Part shown: positions 14,640 through 21,614 of the stretch, piece by piece | Layout: each line of letters begins with the position of its first letter | How positions within the stretch are numbered: position 1 is the stretch's first letter | NCBI GenBank assembly: GCA_900769695.1 | Contig: CAAGHO010000057.1 | Span: 1 to 26,584 of the forward strand | Direction: 5' to 3' | Length of the DNA stretch: 26,584 bases | Origin: Bacilli bacterium | GTDB taxonomy: Bacteria > Bacillota_I > Bacilli_A > RF39 > UBA660 | Position numbers and translations under genes: made by a program | Notes under the pieces: generated by a model | Database searches by the model: none | What the model was told of the DNA's origin: nothing | The model's input: the letters and a program-made list of their open reading frames with translations, nothing else

Positions 14640-16049
14640 ATGAAGTTAAAATATTTTTTGAAAGAAAAATTAAATTTAAGTAATGGCTATATAGTAGCGA
14701 TAGCAGTATTAATTTTAATTGTAGTAATAGGGGGAAGTTATGCTTTATTTACTACTTCTAGTGAAAGTAGGGGAGCTTTAAACATTGTTACTGGTGATTT
14801 AAAACCTTCGATGGAATCAGATCAACTAGATAATGATAATCAAGTTATTGTAGAACCAAATCAGGTAAAGACAGTAATAATAAGTCTAAAGAATGTTAAT
14901 CCGGTAGAAGCAAAATATAATTTATATTATTCAACAAGTAAAGCTAATGCTAATATTGAAATTGGTTATTTAGCAACAGGTGATGATGCACCTACTACTT
15001 TAGGTTACACAATTCCTAAAACTGGTAGTAGTGATGATACAAAAACAATAAAGGTAAGAATTTTAAATAATGAAAAAGAAAATATTACAGTAACATTTGG
15101 AAGTAATGTAGGTCTTGCTAAAAGTAATTTAGATTTTCCTACAGGAAAACAAGCCTTAACAAAAATCGATTCCAATGTAATTCAAGCATATAATTATCAA
15201 GAAGATAAAACAGCTACAAATTATTGTATTAATGGAGAAGAAGAAACTTGTGAAAAAACTACTTGTTTAGAAAATAGTGATGCTAATAGTTGTACTCAAG
15301 GAACTATTGTTAGATATGCTGTAAATGATACAGAAAGTCATTATTTCTATGTCCTACACGATGATGGAGCAACATTAACATTGCAACAAAGAGAAAACAC
15401 GGTTAAAAATGTTCCATGGATTTCAAAAGAAGACTATATCGCTGCAGGTGGTACTGAAGCAGAGTATGGTACAGATGGAAATAATACAAAAGGGCCAATA
15501 ACAGCAATAAGAAAATTAGAAGAAGCAACAAAAACTTGGTCTAATGTAAATGATATGACTTATCAAATGGGAACAACAAATTTTAATGGAACAAATGCTT
15601 TTACTGGTTGTGCTGCAGATTCTAATTATAAAGTTACTTGTAGTGTTAATACATATAATTCAGATGAGGCAGCACTTACTTTTCCAAAAAGAACAGCAAA
15701 AGCAAGAATGATAACCATTCAAGAGGCAAATTCTACGAGTTGTTTGACGTATAAAGATGGATCAAAAGATACAACAATTATGGGAAATAGCATTGATGCT
15801 TATAATCGTGGTTCATGTCCTGACTGGATGCATAATTATTTATATCAATCAAAGACATATGGTGGAAGTTATGAAGATAATACACCAAACGAAAATGGAA
15901 CTTATAATAATAATTATTGGACTATGTCTACATATCCAGTAAATTCAAGAATTTGGTATATATATCGTGGCGGTTATTTTGCTAGTGATTATTCTTCTAT
16001 CGTTGTTAATGGGGCTCGTGCAGTAATCCAAATTGATAAAAATTTGTAA
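14640..16049 (+). CDS. Large exported surface protein with a TasA-like N-terminus and a C-type-lectin-like C-terminus
   Basis: The 469-residue protein has a membrane segment or signal at about residues 17-37 (AIAVLILIVVIGGSYALF). It then has SYALFTTSSESRGALNIVTGDL, reminiscent of TasA/camelysin-type secreted proteins, and a beta-rich region to about residue 180. A cysteine-rich stretch follows (NYCINGEEETC, TTCLENSDANSC), then a domain starting VRYAVNDTESHYFYVL. The final 90 residues contain ARMITIQEA, CPDWMHNYLY, YWTMSTYP and GARAVIQI, a pattern I associate with a FGE/C-type-lectin-like fold in surface proteins of uncultured Bacillota. The in-frame GTG at 14631 is in the AGGTGAT ribosome-binding site; ATG 14640 is the start. 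Function is unknown, with cell-surface binding inferred. Confidence 0.65.
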   Translation: MKLKYFLKEKLNLSNGYIVAIAVLILIVVIGGSYALFTTSSESRGALNIVTGDLKPSMESDQLDNDNQVIVEPNQVKTVIISLKNVNPVEAKYNLYYSTSKANANIEIGYLATGDDAPTTLGYTIPKTGSSDDTKTIKVRILNNEKENITVTFGSNVGLAKSNLDFPTGKQALTKIDSNVIQAYNYQEDKTATNYCINGEEETCEKTTCLENSDANSCTQGTIVRYAVNDTESHYFYVLHDDGATLTLQQRENTVKNVPWISKEDYIAAGGTEAEYGTDGNNTKGPITAIRKLEEATKTWSNVNDMTYQMGTTNFNGTNAFTGCAADSNYKVTCSVNTYNSDEAALTFPKRTAKARMITIQEANSTSCLTYKDGSKDTTIMGNSIDAYNRGSCPDWMHNYLYQSKTYGGSYEDNTPNENGTYNNNYWTMSTYPVNSRIWYIYRGGYFASDYSSIVVNGARAVIQIDKNL

Positions 16050-16056
16050 TTTATAG

Positions 16057-16085
16057 AAGTGTCCATTCAATGGATGCTTTTTTTT
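16057..16085 (+). terminator. Intrinsic terminator after the exported-protein gene
   Basis: AAGTGTCCA (16057-16065) pairs, with one G-T wobble, with TGGATGCTT (16071-16079), followed by T to 16085. Confidence 0.7.
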
Positions 16086-16120
16086 GGAAAAAATTGGCAT
16101 TAAAAGGTAGCTACTTTTTA

Positions 16121-16149
16121 TTGAAGAAATGTATCATATATGATACATT
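16121..16149 (+). promoter_or_regulatory. Promoter containing a perfect palindromic operator
   Basis: TTGAAG (16121-16126), 17 nt, TACATT (16144-16149) with an upstream TG forms an extended -10 promoter. A perfect 20-bp palindrome, half-site ATGTATCATA, occupies 16129-16148, filling the spacer and covering the -10. That is the classic place for a repressor to block polymerase. The XRE regulator two genes on is the obvious candidate. A second imperfect palindrome, with the core GTAGCTAC, lies at 16102-16119. Confidence 0.65.
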
Positions 16150-16167
16150 GATGTTGAGGTGAAATTT

Positions 16168-16812
16168 ATGGGAAGATATGTTGCTTTTGGTATAGCAACC
16201 GAAGTTTATGTACATAAGAAAGGCTGGGTAAGTAATGAATATTTTGAATCATTAAAAGATGAATTAAAAGAGACTATGTCTAATTGTATAGATATAGAAA
16301 AATATATTTTAAAAGAAGATGAGAATATATTAAATTATCGAATAGATGAAAATTTTGTTAATAGAAATTTACATGATTTTCTTAAAGAAGCAAATAAGCT
16401 AGTTAAAATTAAAAATAGTGGTTTTTATACATTGAATCAACTAGAAAACTATGTAGAACGAGATGATTTTGATAGGACAAGCTATCCTTTGTGGTTAAAA
16501 TATTTTACGGAAGATGATAGTTATGAAAGCGAATACCGAAAAATAGAAAGATGTAATAATTATGGACTTGTTAGTCTAGATGATGTTGATATTGCTGATG
16601 AACCATTCTATACAGAAAATGTCTGGATGCTTACTAATAGTAAACAAATTGATACAGTAAAAATATATACCAGTTATATAAATATATGGCTTGATTTCAA
16701 TAAAATAGATGGTGAAGATGAGACTTCAATAATCAGAATAATGAATGCATTAAGTAGAAAATACTTTGAAAATCCATTAGGAAAGTGTTCACATTTTTAT
16801 ATTCATGGCTAA
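16168..16812 (+). CDS. Unrecognised protein in an XRE-regulated two-gene module
   Basis: I do not recognise this 214-residue protein. It has no signal or membrane helix. It is acidic in the middle, rich in D, E, Y and N, and contains several aromatic-rich stretches (RTSYPLWLKYFTEDD, YTSYINIWLDF) and four scattered cysteines with no metal-site spacing. The N-terminus (MGRYVAFGIATEVYVHKKG) looks like the first strand of an alpha/beta fold. An in-frame GTG at 16159 is part of the ribosome-binding site GAGGTGAAA, so ATG 16168 is used. The gene lies directly after the palindrome-bearing promoter and 13 nt before an XRE gene. A toxin or other self-regulated effector is an inference from context only. 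Confidence 0.7.
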   Translation: MGRYVAFGIATEVYVHKKGWVSNEYFESLKDELKETMSNCIDIEKYILKEDENILNYRIDENFVNRNLHDFLKEANKLVKIKNSGFYTLNQLENYVERDDFDRTSYPLWLKYFTEDDSYESEYRKIERCNNYGLVSLDDVDIADEPFYTENVWMLTNSKQIDTVKIYTSYINIWLDFNKIDGEDETSIIRIMNALSRKYFENPLGKCSHFYIHG

Positions 16813-16825
16813 GGAATGATATATT

Positions 16826-17098
16826 ATGAAAAAAGAAATAGAAAAAGAATATATTGAAAGAGAAAAGAAACTCATTGATATAGAATATAATTTTATTAGT
16901 GATTTTATTAAAACTAGAAAGGATGCTAATTTGACTCAGCAACAAATGGCTGATAAAGCTAATGTTATAAGAACAACAGTTGCGAGAATAGAAAATTTAA
17001 TGGCATCTCCTCAATTAAATACATTAATAAAATTGCTAGAACCAATAGGATATACAATAAAAATTGAGCCTATAGATAAAAATTTAAATGATAAATAA
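16826..17098 (+). CDS. XRE-family DNA-binding protein (antitoxin- or repressor-like)
   Basis: The 90-residue protein has a charged N-terminal helix (residues 1-25) followed by a Cro/CI-type helix-turn-helix (about 31-85): RKDANLTQQQMADKANVIR, then TTVARIENLMASPQLNTLIKLL, ending in a short strand (YTIKIEPID). This is the single-domain architecture of HigA-like antitoxins and small autorepressors. Its ribosome-binding site (AAGGAATGAT) overlaps the stop of the preceding gene, so the two are co-transcribed. It probably binds the perfect palindrome at 16129-16148. The upstream gene does not resemble HigB, so a standard HigBA pair is unlikely. Confidence 0.85.
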   Translation: MKKEIEKEYIEREKKLIDIEYNFISDFIKTRKDANLTQQQMADKANVIRTTVARIENLMASPQLNTLIKLLEPIGYTIKIEPIDKNLNDK

Positions 17099-17161
17099 TA
17101 TTTTCATGAAGATATATTTAATTAAAAATCAATAAAAGTTAGTAAAATATAAAAAAATCTT

Positions 17162-17189
17162 TTGCTTTTTTAGACTTTTCTGATATAAT
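17162..17189 (+). promoter_or_regulatory. Promoter for rpmG
   Basis: TTGCTT (17162-17167), 16 nt, TATAAT (17184-17189), with TG one base upstream of the -10. Confidence 0.6.
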
Positions 17190-17214
17190 ACCTATAGACG
17201 TAAGGAGGGATAAC

Positions 17215-17379
17215 ATGGCAAAAGTAGGAAATAGACAAAACAAAACACTAGTTTGTAGTGAATGTAAAGAAGAAAATTATAGAGATGAAAGAAATGTAAA
17301 AAATACAACTGAACGTCTAGAAATGAATAAATATTGTCCTAGATGTAGAAAACATACTGTTCATAAAGAAAAGAAGTAA
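17215..17379 (+). CDS. rpmG: 50S ribosomal protein L33 (zinc-binding form)
   Basis: This 54-residue large-subunit ribosomal protein reads MAKVGNRQNKTLVCSECKEE at the start and ends KYCPRCRKHTVHKEKK. The two CxxC pairs (CSEC and CPRC) form the zinc ribbon, so this is the zinc-containing (C+) paralogue. AAGGAGG lies about seven nt before ATG 17215. No terminator separates it from the interrupted small frame and efp downstream, so all three may share a transcript. Confidence 0.95.
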   Translation: MAKVGNRQNKTLVCSECKEENYRDERNVKNTTERLEMNKYCPRCRKHTVHKEKK

Positions 17380-17392
17380 TAGGAGAGATTAG

Positions 17393-17572
17393 ATGTAAGT
17401 ACCATACAGGAAGGGTGACCTTCTCTCAACAATTGATTATGAAAAATTAATAAAAATGCAAGCTGAAGCTTCAAATGGAATTAGAGAGAAATATGTTGAT
17501 ACATATTCAAAGACTAAAGTAAAAACAAAAGCAAAAGTTAGCATGAGAAAGGGACGAGGTGGAAGACAATGA
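17393..17572 (+). pseudogene. Small reading frame upstream of efp, interrupted by TAA at codon 2
   Basis: AGGAG (17381-17385) is seven nt before ATG 17393, an ideal start, but the very next codon is TAA. The same frame then stays open for 57 codons (17399-17569) and ends at TGA 17570-17572, overlapping the efp ATG as ATGA, which is a typical coupled-gene junction. The encoded peptide is basic and soluble (KLIKMQAEASNGIREKYVD, ending KVSMRKGRGGRQ), with no family I recognise. A single CAA-to-TAA change in a real small gene would explain this. Stop-codon readthrough, or an internal start at ATG 17456 (38 residues, no ribosome-binding site), are alternatives. A hairpin GAAGG-GTGA-CCTTC with a GNRA loop lies at 17410-17423. 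Confidence 0.45.
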
Positions 17573-18126
17573 TCAATGTAAATGATATTAAAAATGGTGT
17601 AACAATTATTATTGATGGACAAATCTATCAAGTAGTAGAATTTTTACACGTTAAACCTGGAAAAGGTTCTGCTTTTATGAAAACCAAACTTCGTAATTTA
17701 AGAACAGGTGGAATCGTTGAAAAAACATTTAATACAAATGTTAAATTTGAAAAAGCAAATATTAATAAACAAAATGTTCAATATCTATATAATACAGGAG
17801 ATACATACTTCTTCATGAATATGGATAATTATGAACAATTAGAATTAAGTGCTAGTCAAGTAGGGGATAATAAAAACTACCTAATTGAAAACATGAATGT
17901 TTATGTTATCCTATATGAAGGTGAATTATTAGGAATTGATTTACCTGACAAAGTAGAATTTACTGTTGTTTCAACTGAACCTGCAGTTAGAGGTAATACA
18001 ACTAATAATGCACTTAAAGATGCTACTGTTGAAACAGGATTAGTAGTAAAAGTTCCTATGTTTATTGAACAAGGAGAAAAGATTCTTGTTACAACAGCAG
18101 ATGGTAAGTATTCATCAAGAGCTTAA
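17569..18126 (+). CDS. efp: Elongation factor P
   Basis: EF-P binds ribosomes stalled at polyproline and helps form the next peptide bond. The 185-residue protein has the normal three beta-barrel domains. The tip loop of domain I reads VKPGKGSAFM, with the modifiable lysine at residue 32 followed by Gly-Ser. Domain III carries VETGLVVKVPMFIEQGEKI, near the family signature. ATG 17569 overlaps the stop codon of the upstream small frame, and its ribosome-binding site (GAGGTGG) lies inside that frame, so translation is probably coupled. No modification enzyme is encoded in the window. Confidence 0.96.
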   Translation: MINVNDIKNGVTIIIDGQIYQVVEFLHVKPGKGSAFMKTKLRNLRTGGIVEKTFNTNVKFEKANINKQNVQYLYNTGDTYFFMNMDNYEQLELSASQVGDNKNYLIENMNVYVILYEGELLGIDLPDKVEFTVVSTEPAVRGNTTNNALKDATVETGLVVKVPMFIEQGEKILVTTADGKYSSRA

Positions 18127-18141
18127 TTGCTCTTTTTTTTT
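18117..18141 (+). terminator. Intrinsic terminator overlapping the efp stop codon
   Basis: AAGAGC (18117-18122), a six-base loop and GCTCTT (18129-18134), then T to 18141. The following stretch, 18142-18281, holds only AT-rich sequence with a direct repeat of TTGCTTAA; I see no gene in it. Confidence 0.75.
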
Positions 18142-18281
18142 GATAAATTTAGTTATATAAAGAAAAAGAAAGCTATTTCATTAATAGTTATCTTGCTTAA
18201 TATTTGCTTAAATTAAGTAAATTTAAAAGAAAGAGTAATTTAAAAAAACGTGCAAAATTATTTGTAAATAATACTTGATTA

Positions 18282-18310
18282 TTGAAAAAAAGATACTTTT
18301 AATATATAAT
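18282..18310 (+). promoter_or_regulatory. Sigma-A promoter for the SDR/lyase operon
   Basis: TTGAAA (18282-18287), exactly 17 nt, TATAAT (18305-18310). This is one of the best promoters in the window. Confidence 0.75.
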
Positions 18311-18336
18311 TTAGAAGAAAAAGGAAAGTGATTATT

Positions 18337-19077
18337 ATGAGTAGTAAAGTTGCCTTAATTACAGGTGGAGCTAGTGGATTAGGAAAAGCTATAGCAAGGT
18401 TTTTAGCAAGTAAACAAATAAACGTTATTATAAATTATAATACAAGTAAAAATTCTGCTATAGCATTAAAAGAAGAATTAGAAAAATCTTATCAGGTAAA
18501 AGTACTATTAGTTAAATGTGATATTTCTAAAGAAGATGAAGTAAATAATATGATTGAAGAAATTAAAAATAATTTTAGCCATATTGATTATTTAGTTAAT
18601 AATGCTGCTATTTGCTTAGATAGTTTATATGATGATAAGACTAAAGAAAATTTTATGAAAACATTAGAAGTAAATGTAGTAGGTACATTTTTAGTAAGTA
18701 AGTTAGTAGGAGATATGATGTATCAAAATAAGAGTGGTTCAATTGTTAATATTTCCTCAACAAATGGTATTAATAAATACTTTCCTATGTCACTTGACTA
18801 TGATGCTTCTAAAGCTGCACTTAATTCTTTAACTCATAATTTAGCACTTGAATATGCACCTTTCGTTAGAGTTAATGCTATAGCTCCTGGATGGGTTAAA
18901 ACTGAAAATGAAATGAAAGATTTAGATCAAGACTATATTGCAAGTGAAGAAGAAAAGATATTTATTAAGCGTTTTGCTTTAGAAGAAGAAATAGCAAAAA
19001 TCGTTTATTTCTTGTTATCAGATGATGCAAGCTACATCAATAATCAAATTATAGTAGCAGATGGAGGTACTTATTAA
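18337..19077 (+). CDS. Short-chain dehydrogenase/reductase (FabG-like)
   Basis: This is an NAD(P)-dependent oxidoreductase of the classical SDR family, 246 residues. The Rossmann cofactor motif TGGASGLGKA is at about residues 9-18, NNAA at about 87-90, the catalytic serine in NISSTN at about 138, and the catalytic pair in YDASK at about 153-157. The C-terminal NNQIIVADGGTY is standard for FabG-like enzymes. The sequence does not give the substrate; a lone FabG-like gene outside a fatty-acid cluster need not act on acyl-ACP. The GTG at 18328 is in the ribosome-binding region, so ATG 18337 is the start. Its TAA overlaps the ATG of the next gene, so the two form a coupled operon. Confidence 0.9.
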   Translation: MSSKVALITGGASGLGKAIARFLASKQINVIINYNTSKNSAIALKEELEKSYQVKVLLVKCDISKEDEVNNMIEEIKNNFSHIDYLVNNAAICLDSLYDDKTKENFMKTLEVNVVGTFLVSKLVGDMMYQNKSGSIVNISSTNGINKYFPMSLDYDASKAALNSLTHNLALEYAPFVRVNAIAPGWVKTENEMKDLDQDYIASEEEKIFIKRFALEEEIAKIVYFLLSDDASYINNQIIVADGGTY

Positions 19078-20306
19078 TGAATAAAGAAATATTAAATTTA
19101 GTAAATGATTGTGAAAAATTATGTAGTGATGAATTTAAAAAAGTAGATGATATTTGTTTTAAAAATACAAGTAAAGTAATAGAAGCTTTTCATGAAGAAG
19201 AATTATGCGAAAATGATTTTAATCAAACTACTGGTTATGGTTATGATGATATAGGACGTGAAAAAATAGAAAAGATTTTTGCTAGAGTCCTTAATTTTGA
19301 TGATGCCTTAGTTAGAAATCAATTTGTATCAGGTTCACATGCTTTGAATGTTACTTTTTTTGCTCTTTTAAGGCCTGGAGATATTTTACTTTCTATTAGT
19401 GGAGAACCATATGATACCCTACATGAAGTTATTGGTATTAAAGATAATCCTAGTAGTTTGAAATCATTTGGTATAAAGTATCATCAAATAGACTTAGTAG
19501 ATAATGACTTTGATTATGAAAAAATAAAAGATTTTATTACTAAAAATAAAGTTAAAGTTATTGAAATTCAAAGATCTAAAGGTTATTCTACAAGAAGTAG
19601 TCTTAGTATTTCTAAACTGGATAAAGTTATTTCTTTTATTAAAGATATTGATGATGAAATTATTGTTATGGTAGATAATTGTTATTGTGAATTTGTAAGT
19701 GAAAAAGAATTAGGTTCTACTAAGGCAGATATTTGTGTTGGTTCCTTAATTAAAAATTTAGGTGGAGGTATTGCACCAAATGGGGCTTATGTTGCAGGAC
19801 GCCATGATTTAATTAATTTAGTTGGAGAAAGATTAACACTTCCAGGTGAAGGCAGAGAAGTAGGACCAACTCTTGGAATTAATAAAAGTATTTTACAAGG
19901 ATTATTTTTAGCTCCAAGTGTTGTAGCATCTAGTTTGAAAGTTGCAATTTTAACCTCATGTGTTTTAGAAAAACTTGGTTATAAGGTAGAGCCTAGATAT
20001 AATGAAAAGAGAGCTGATATTGTTCAAAATATTATCTTTGGAGATCCAGAGAAATTAATAAAATATACCCAAGGAATTCAAAGTGGCTCTCCAATTGATG
20101 CCAAATCAACGCCAATTCCATGGGATATGCCAGGTTATGATGATCAAGTTATTATGGCAAGTGGTTCATTTACACAAGGCTCTAGTATAGAAATAAGTTG
20201 CGATGGACCAATTAGAAAACCTTATATCGCATATCAACAAGGCTCACTTACTTATGATTCAGGAAAAATTGCTTTGATTTATGCTTTACAAAGTTTAGAA
20301 AAATAA
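19077..20306 (+). CDS. Methionine gamma-lyase family / 'aluminium resistance' PLP enzyme
   Basis: The 409-residue protein belongs to the fold-type I pyridoxal-phosphate enzymes of the Met_gamma_lyase (PF06838, YnbB-like) family. Family features seen are TTGYGYDDIGREKIE, an SGSHALNVTFFALLRPGD cofactor-phosphate region (about residues 83-100), VDNCYCEFV with the cofactor-contacting aspartate (about 202), and the Schiff-base lysine in GSLIKNLGGGIAPNG (about 225). The C-terminal FTQGSSIEISCDGPIR is also typical. Despite the name, the true substrate is mostly unknown; cleavage of a sulfur amino acid is a family-based guess. It overlaps the SDR stop by one base, suggesting a joint pathway. Confidence 0.9.
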   Translation: MNKEILNLVNDCEKLCSDEFKKVDDICFKNTSKVIEAFHEEELCENDFNQTTGYGYDDIGREKIEKIFARVLNFDDALVRNQFVSGSHALNVTFFALLRPGDILLSISGEPYDTLHEVIGIKDNPSSLKSFGIKYHQIDLVDNDFDYEKIKDFITKNKVKVIEIQRSKGYSTRSSLSISKLDKVISFIKDIDDEIIVMVDNCYCEFVSEKELGSTKADICVGSLIKNLGGGIAPNGAYVAGRHDLINLVGERLTLPGEGREVGPTLGINKSILQGLFLAPSVVASSLKVAILTSCVLEKLGYKVEPRYNEKRADIVQNIIFGDPEKLIKYTQGIQSGSPIDAKSTPIPWDMPGYDDQVIMASGSFTQGSSIEISCDGPIRKPYIAYQQGSLTYDSGKIALIYALQSLEK

Positions 20307-20307
20307 T

Positions 20308-20334
20308 TTGTTATTTAGTAGCATAAAATATAAT
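20308..20334 (+). promoter_or_regulatory. Possible promoter for the zinc-ribbon membrane protein
   Basis: TTGTTA (20308-20313) and TATAAT (20329-20334) are separated by 15 nt, which is shorter than ideal. Confidence 0.35.
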
Positions 20335-20367
20335 TATGTGATATTATGTGATAAAGGAGTGAAAAAT

Positions 20368-20973
20368 ATGTCAAGTTATGATTCAGCATATGCTGTAGGA
20401 AGCGCAATTGGAGGATTTGCAGTAGGAATGATGATTTTTGTAGGAATTATATTCTTAATTGTAATAGCTCTAGCAGTTTTAAAAATAATTGGAGAATGGA
20501 AAATTTTAGTTAAAGGTGGAAAGCCAGGATGGGGAGCATTAATTCCTTTCTATAATCAATATCTATTATGTGATATGGTTGGAATTAGTCCATGGTGGAT
20601 TTTAATAGTATTCGTATGTGGATGCCTTTCATTTATCCCTGTTATAGGATCTTTACTTTCACTTGCAGCTTCAATTTACTTTGCAATTATTTTAAATGTA
20701 AGTATTGCACGTAGTTTTGGTAAAGAAGATTCATACGCAGTAGGTCTTATCTTACTTCAACCAATCTTTTATTTAATCTTAGGTTGTAGTGATGCAAAAT
20801 ATGAAGGTAAGAAACCAATGGATGATGTTGTCATGAATGCAATTACTAAGAACGCACAATCAAATTCTGCATCAACAGCTACAAGTGCTGATACAAAATT
20901 CTGTACTGCTTGCGGAAATAAAATGGATAAAGCTACAAAATTCTGTCCATCATGTGGAAAAGAAGTTAAATAA
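20368..20973 (+). CDS. DUF5684-like membrane protein with a C-terminal zinc ribbon
   Basis: The 201-residue protein has a hydrophobic helix at about residues 15-40, a GEWKILVKGGKPGWGALIPF-type segment typical of DUF5684, then helices at about 65-85, 88-110 and 122-135. A flexible Ser/Thr/Ala-rich linker leads to a cytoplasmic zinc ribbon formed by FCTACGNKM and FCPSCGKEV (about residues 180-198). The role is unknown. The frame is open 20 codons further up, but AAAGGAGTGA lies before ATG 20368. A strong terminator follows the stop. Confidence 0.85.
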   Translation: MSSYDSAYAVGSAIGGFAVGMMIFVGIIFLIVIALAVLKIIGEWKILVKGGKPGWGALIPFYNQYLLCDMVGISPWWILIVFVCGCLSFIPVIGSLLSLAASIYFAIILNVSIARSFGKEDSYAVGLILLQPIFYLILGCSDAKYEGKKPMDDVVMNAITKNAQSNSASTATSADTKFCTACGNKMDKATKFCPSCGKEVK

Positions 20974-21002
20974 AGAATATTCTTGTAATATTCTTTTTTT
21001 TT
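20972..21002 (+). terminator. Terminator after the zinc-ribbon protein gene
   Basis: AAAGAATATT (20972-20981), a five-base loop and AATATTCTTT (20987-20996), with T to 21002. The 3' arm overlaps the -35 of the next promoter. Confidence 0.8.
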
Positions 21003-21014
21003 GGAACATATAGT
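20986..21014 (+). promoter_or_regulatory. Sigma-E type (mother-cell) promoter for the spoIIIAH-like gene
   Basis: TAATATT (20986-20992) fits the B. subtilis sigma-E -35 consensus KMATATT at all seven positions. Exactly 14 nt later CATATAGT (21007-21014) fits CATACANT at all but one defined position. The spoIIIA operon is sigma-E-controlled in B. subtilis, so the match is to the expected regulator. Confidence 0.6.
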
Positions 21015-21037
21015 TTATCGTAAGGAGGAGGCTTCGT

Positions 21038-21541
21038 ATGATAAACAAACAAAATTTATGGTTTTTAACATTATTTAGTTTGATATTAGTTCTTAGTGTC
21101 TATTACATTACAATGCCAAATGATTTGTTAGTAGGGGATAAAAATAACAGTGTTGTTACTAAAAGTAGCAAGAAAAAAGCAACCATCAAAGAAACTTCAA
21201 GTCTAGTTGCAATGAGAGTTTCTCTAGAGGAAGAGCGTCAAGAACAAATGGTAAGTTTACAAGAGAAACTTACTAAAAAAGATGCTACAACAGATGAAAA
21301 AAATAATGCTTATGAGCAATTAAAATACTTGAATCAACTTCAAGGACAGGAAGAAAATTTAGAAAAACAAATCAAGGAAAAGCTAGAATTAGATAGTTTT
21401 GTAAAGATAGATCAAAAGAATATTGAAGTAGTAGCTATTAAAGAAAAACATGATAGTAGTATAGCAAACAATATCATGCGACTTGTTCAATCTAACTACG
21501 AAGAGAAAATGTATATTACTGTAACATTTAAGAAAAGCTAG
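21038..21541 (+). CDS. spoIIIAH: SpoIIIAH-like stage III sporulation protein
   Basis: In spore formers SpoIIIAH sits in the mother-cell membrane and binds forespore SpoIIQ, building the channel that connects the two cells. The 167-residue protein begins INKQNLWFLTLFSLILVLSVYYIT, a single membrane anchor very like that of the family. A charged coiled-coil region (about residues 60-115) and a small C-terminal alpha/beta domain (VKIDQKNIEVVAIKEK, ending MYITVTFKK), the ring-building motif domain, follow. It is shorter than B. subtilis SpoIIIAH (218). The other spoIIIA genes are not adjacent. AAGGAGGAGG precedes ATG 21038, and the upstream promoter fits sigma-E. gerE and gerM-like genes follow. 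Confidence 0.85.
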   Translation: MINKQNLWFLTLFSLILVLSVYYITMPNDLLVGDKNNSVVTKSSKKKATIKETSSLVAMRVSLEEERQEQMVSLQEKLTKKDATTDEKNNAYEQLKYLNQLQGQEENLEKQIKEKLELDSFVKIDQKNIEVVAIKEKHDSSIANNIMRLVQSNYEEKMYITVTFKKS

Positions 21542-21554
21542 GCACTTTGACTGA

Positions 21555-21581
21555 ACGTATTTACTCTTGTTTCATACAATA
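21555..21581 (+). promoter_or_regulatory. Sigma-K type (late mother-cell) promoter for gerE
   Basis: AC (21555-21556), 16 nt, then CATACAATA (21573-21581) fits the B. subtilis sigma-K pattern AC-N16/17-CATANNNTA. No sigma-E -35 is present at 14 nt. B. subtilis gerE is transcribed by sigma-K. Confidence 0.5.
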
Positions 21582-21614
21582 CTCTAGGTAAGTATAAAAG
21601 AAGGGAAGAATACT

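Noticed and set aside
15757..15942. Plus-strand 61-codon frame inside the exported-protein gene
   Set aside because: Out of frame with a well-supported gene, with no ribosome-binding site and low-complexity I/N content.
15900..16049. Active diversity-generating retroelement
   Set aside because: No reverse transcriptase, accessory gene or template repeat is visible; only the fold-like similarity of the target is noted.
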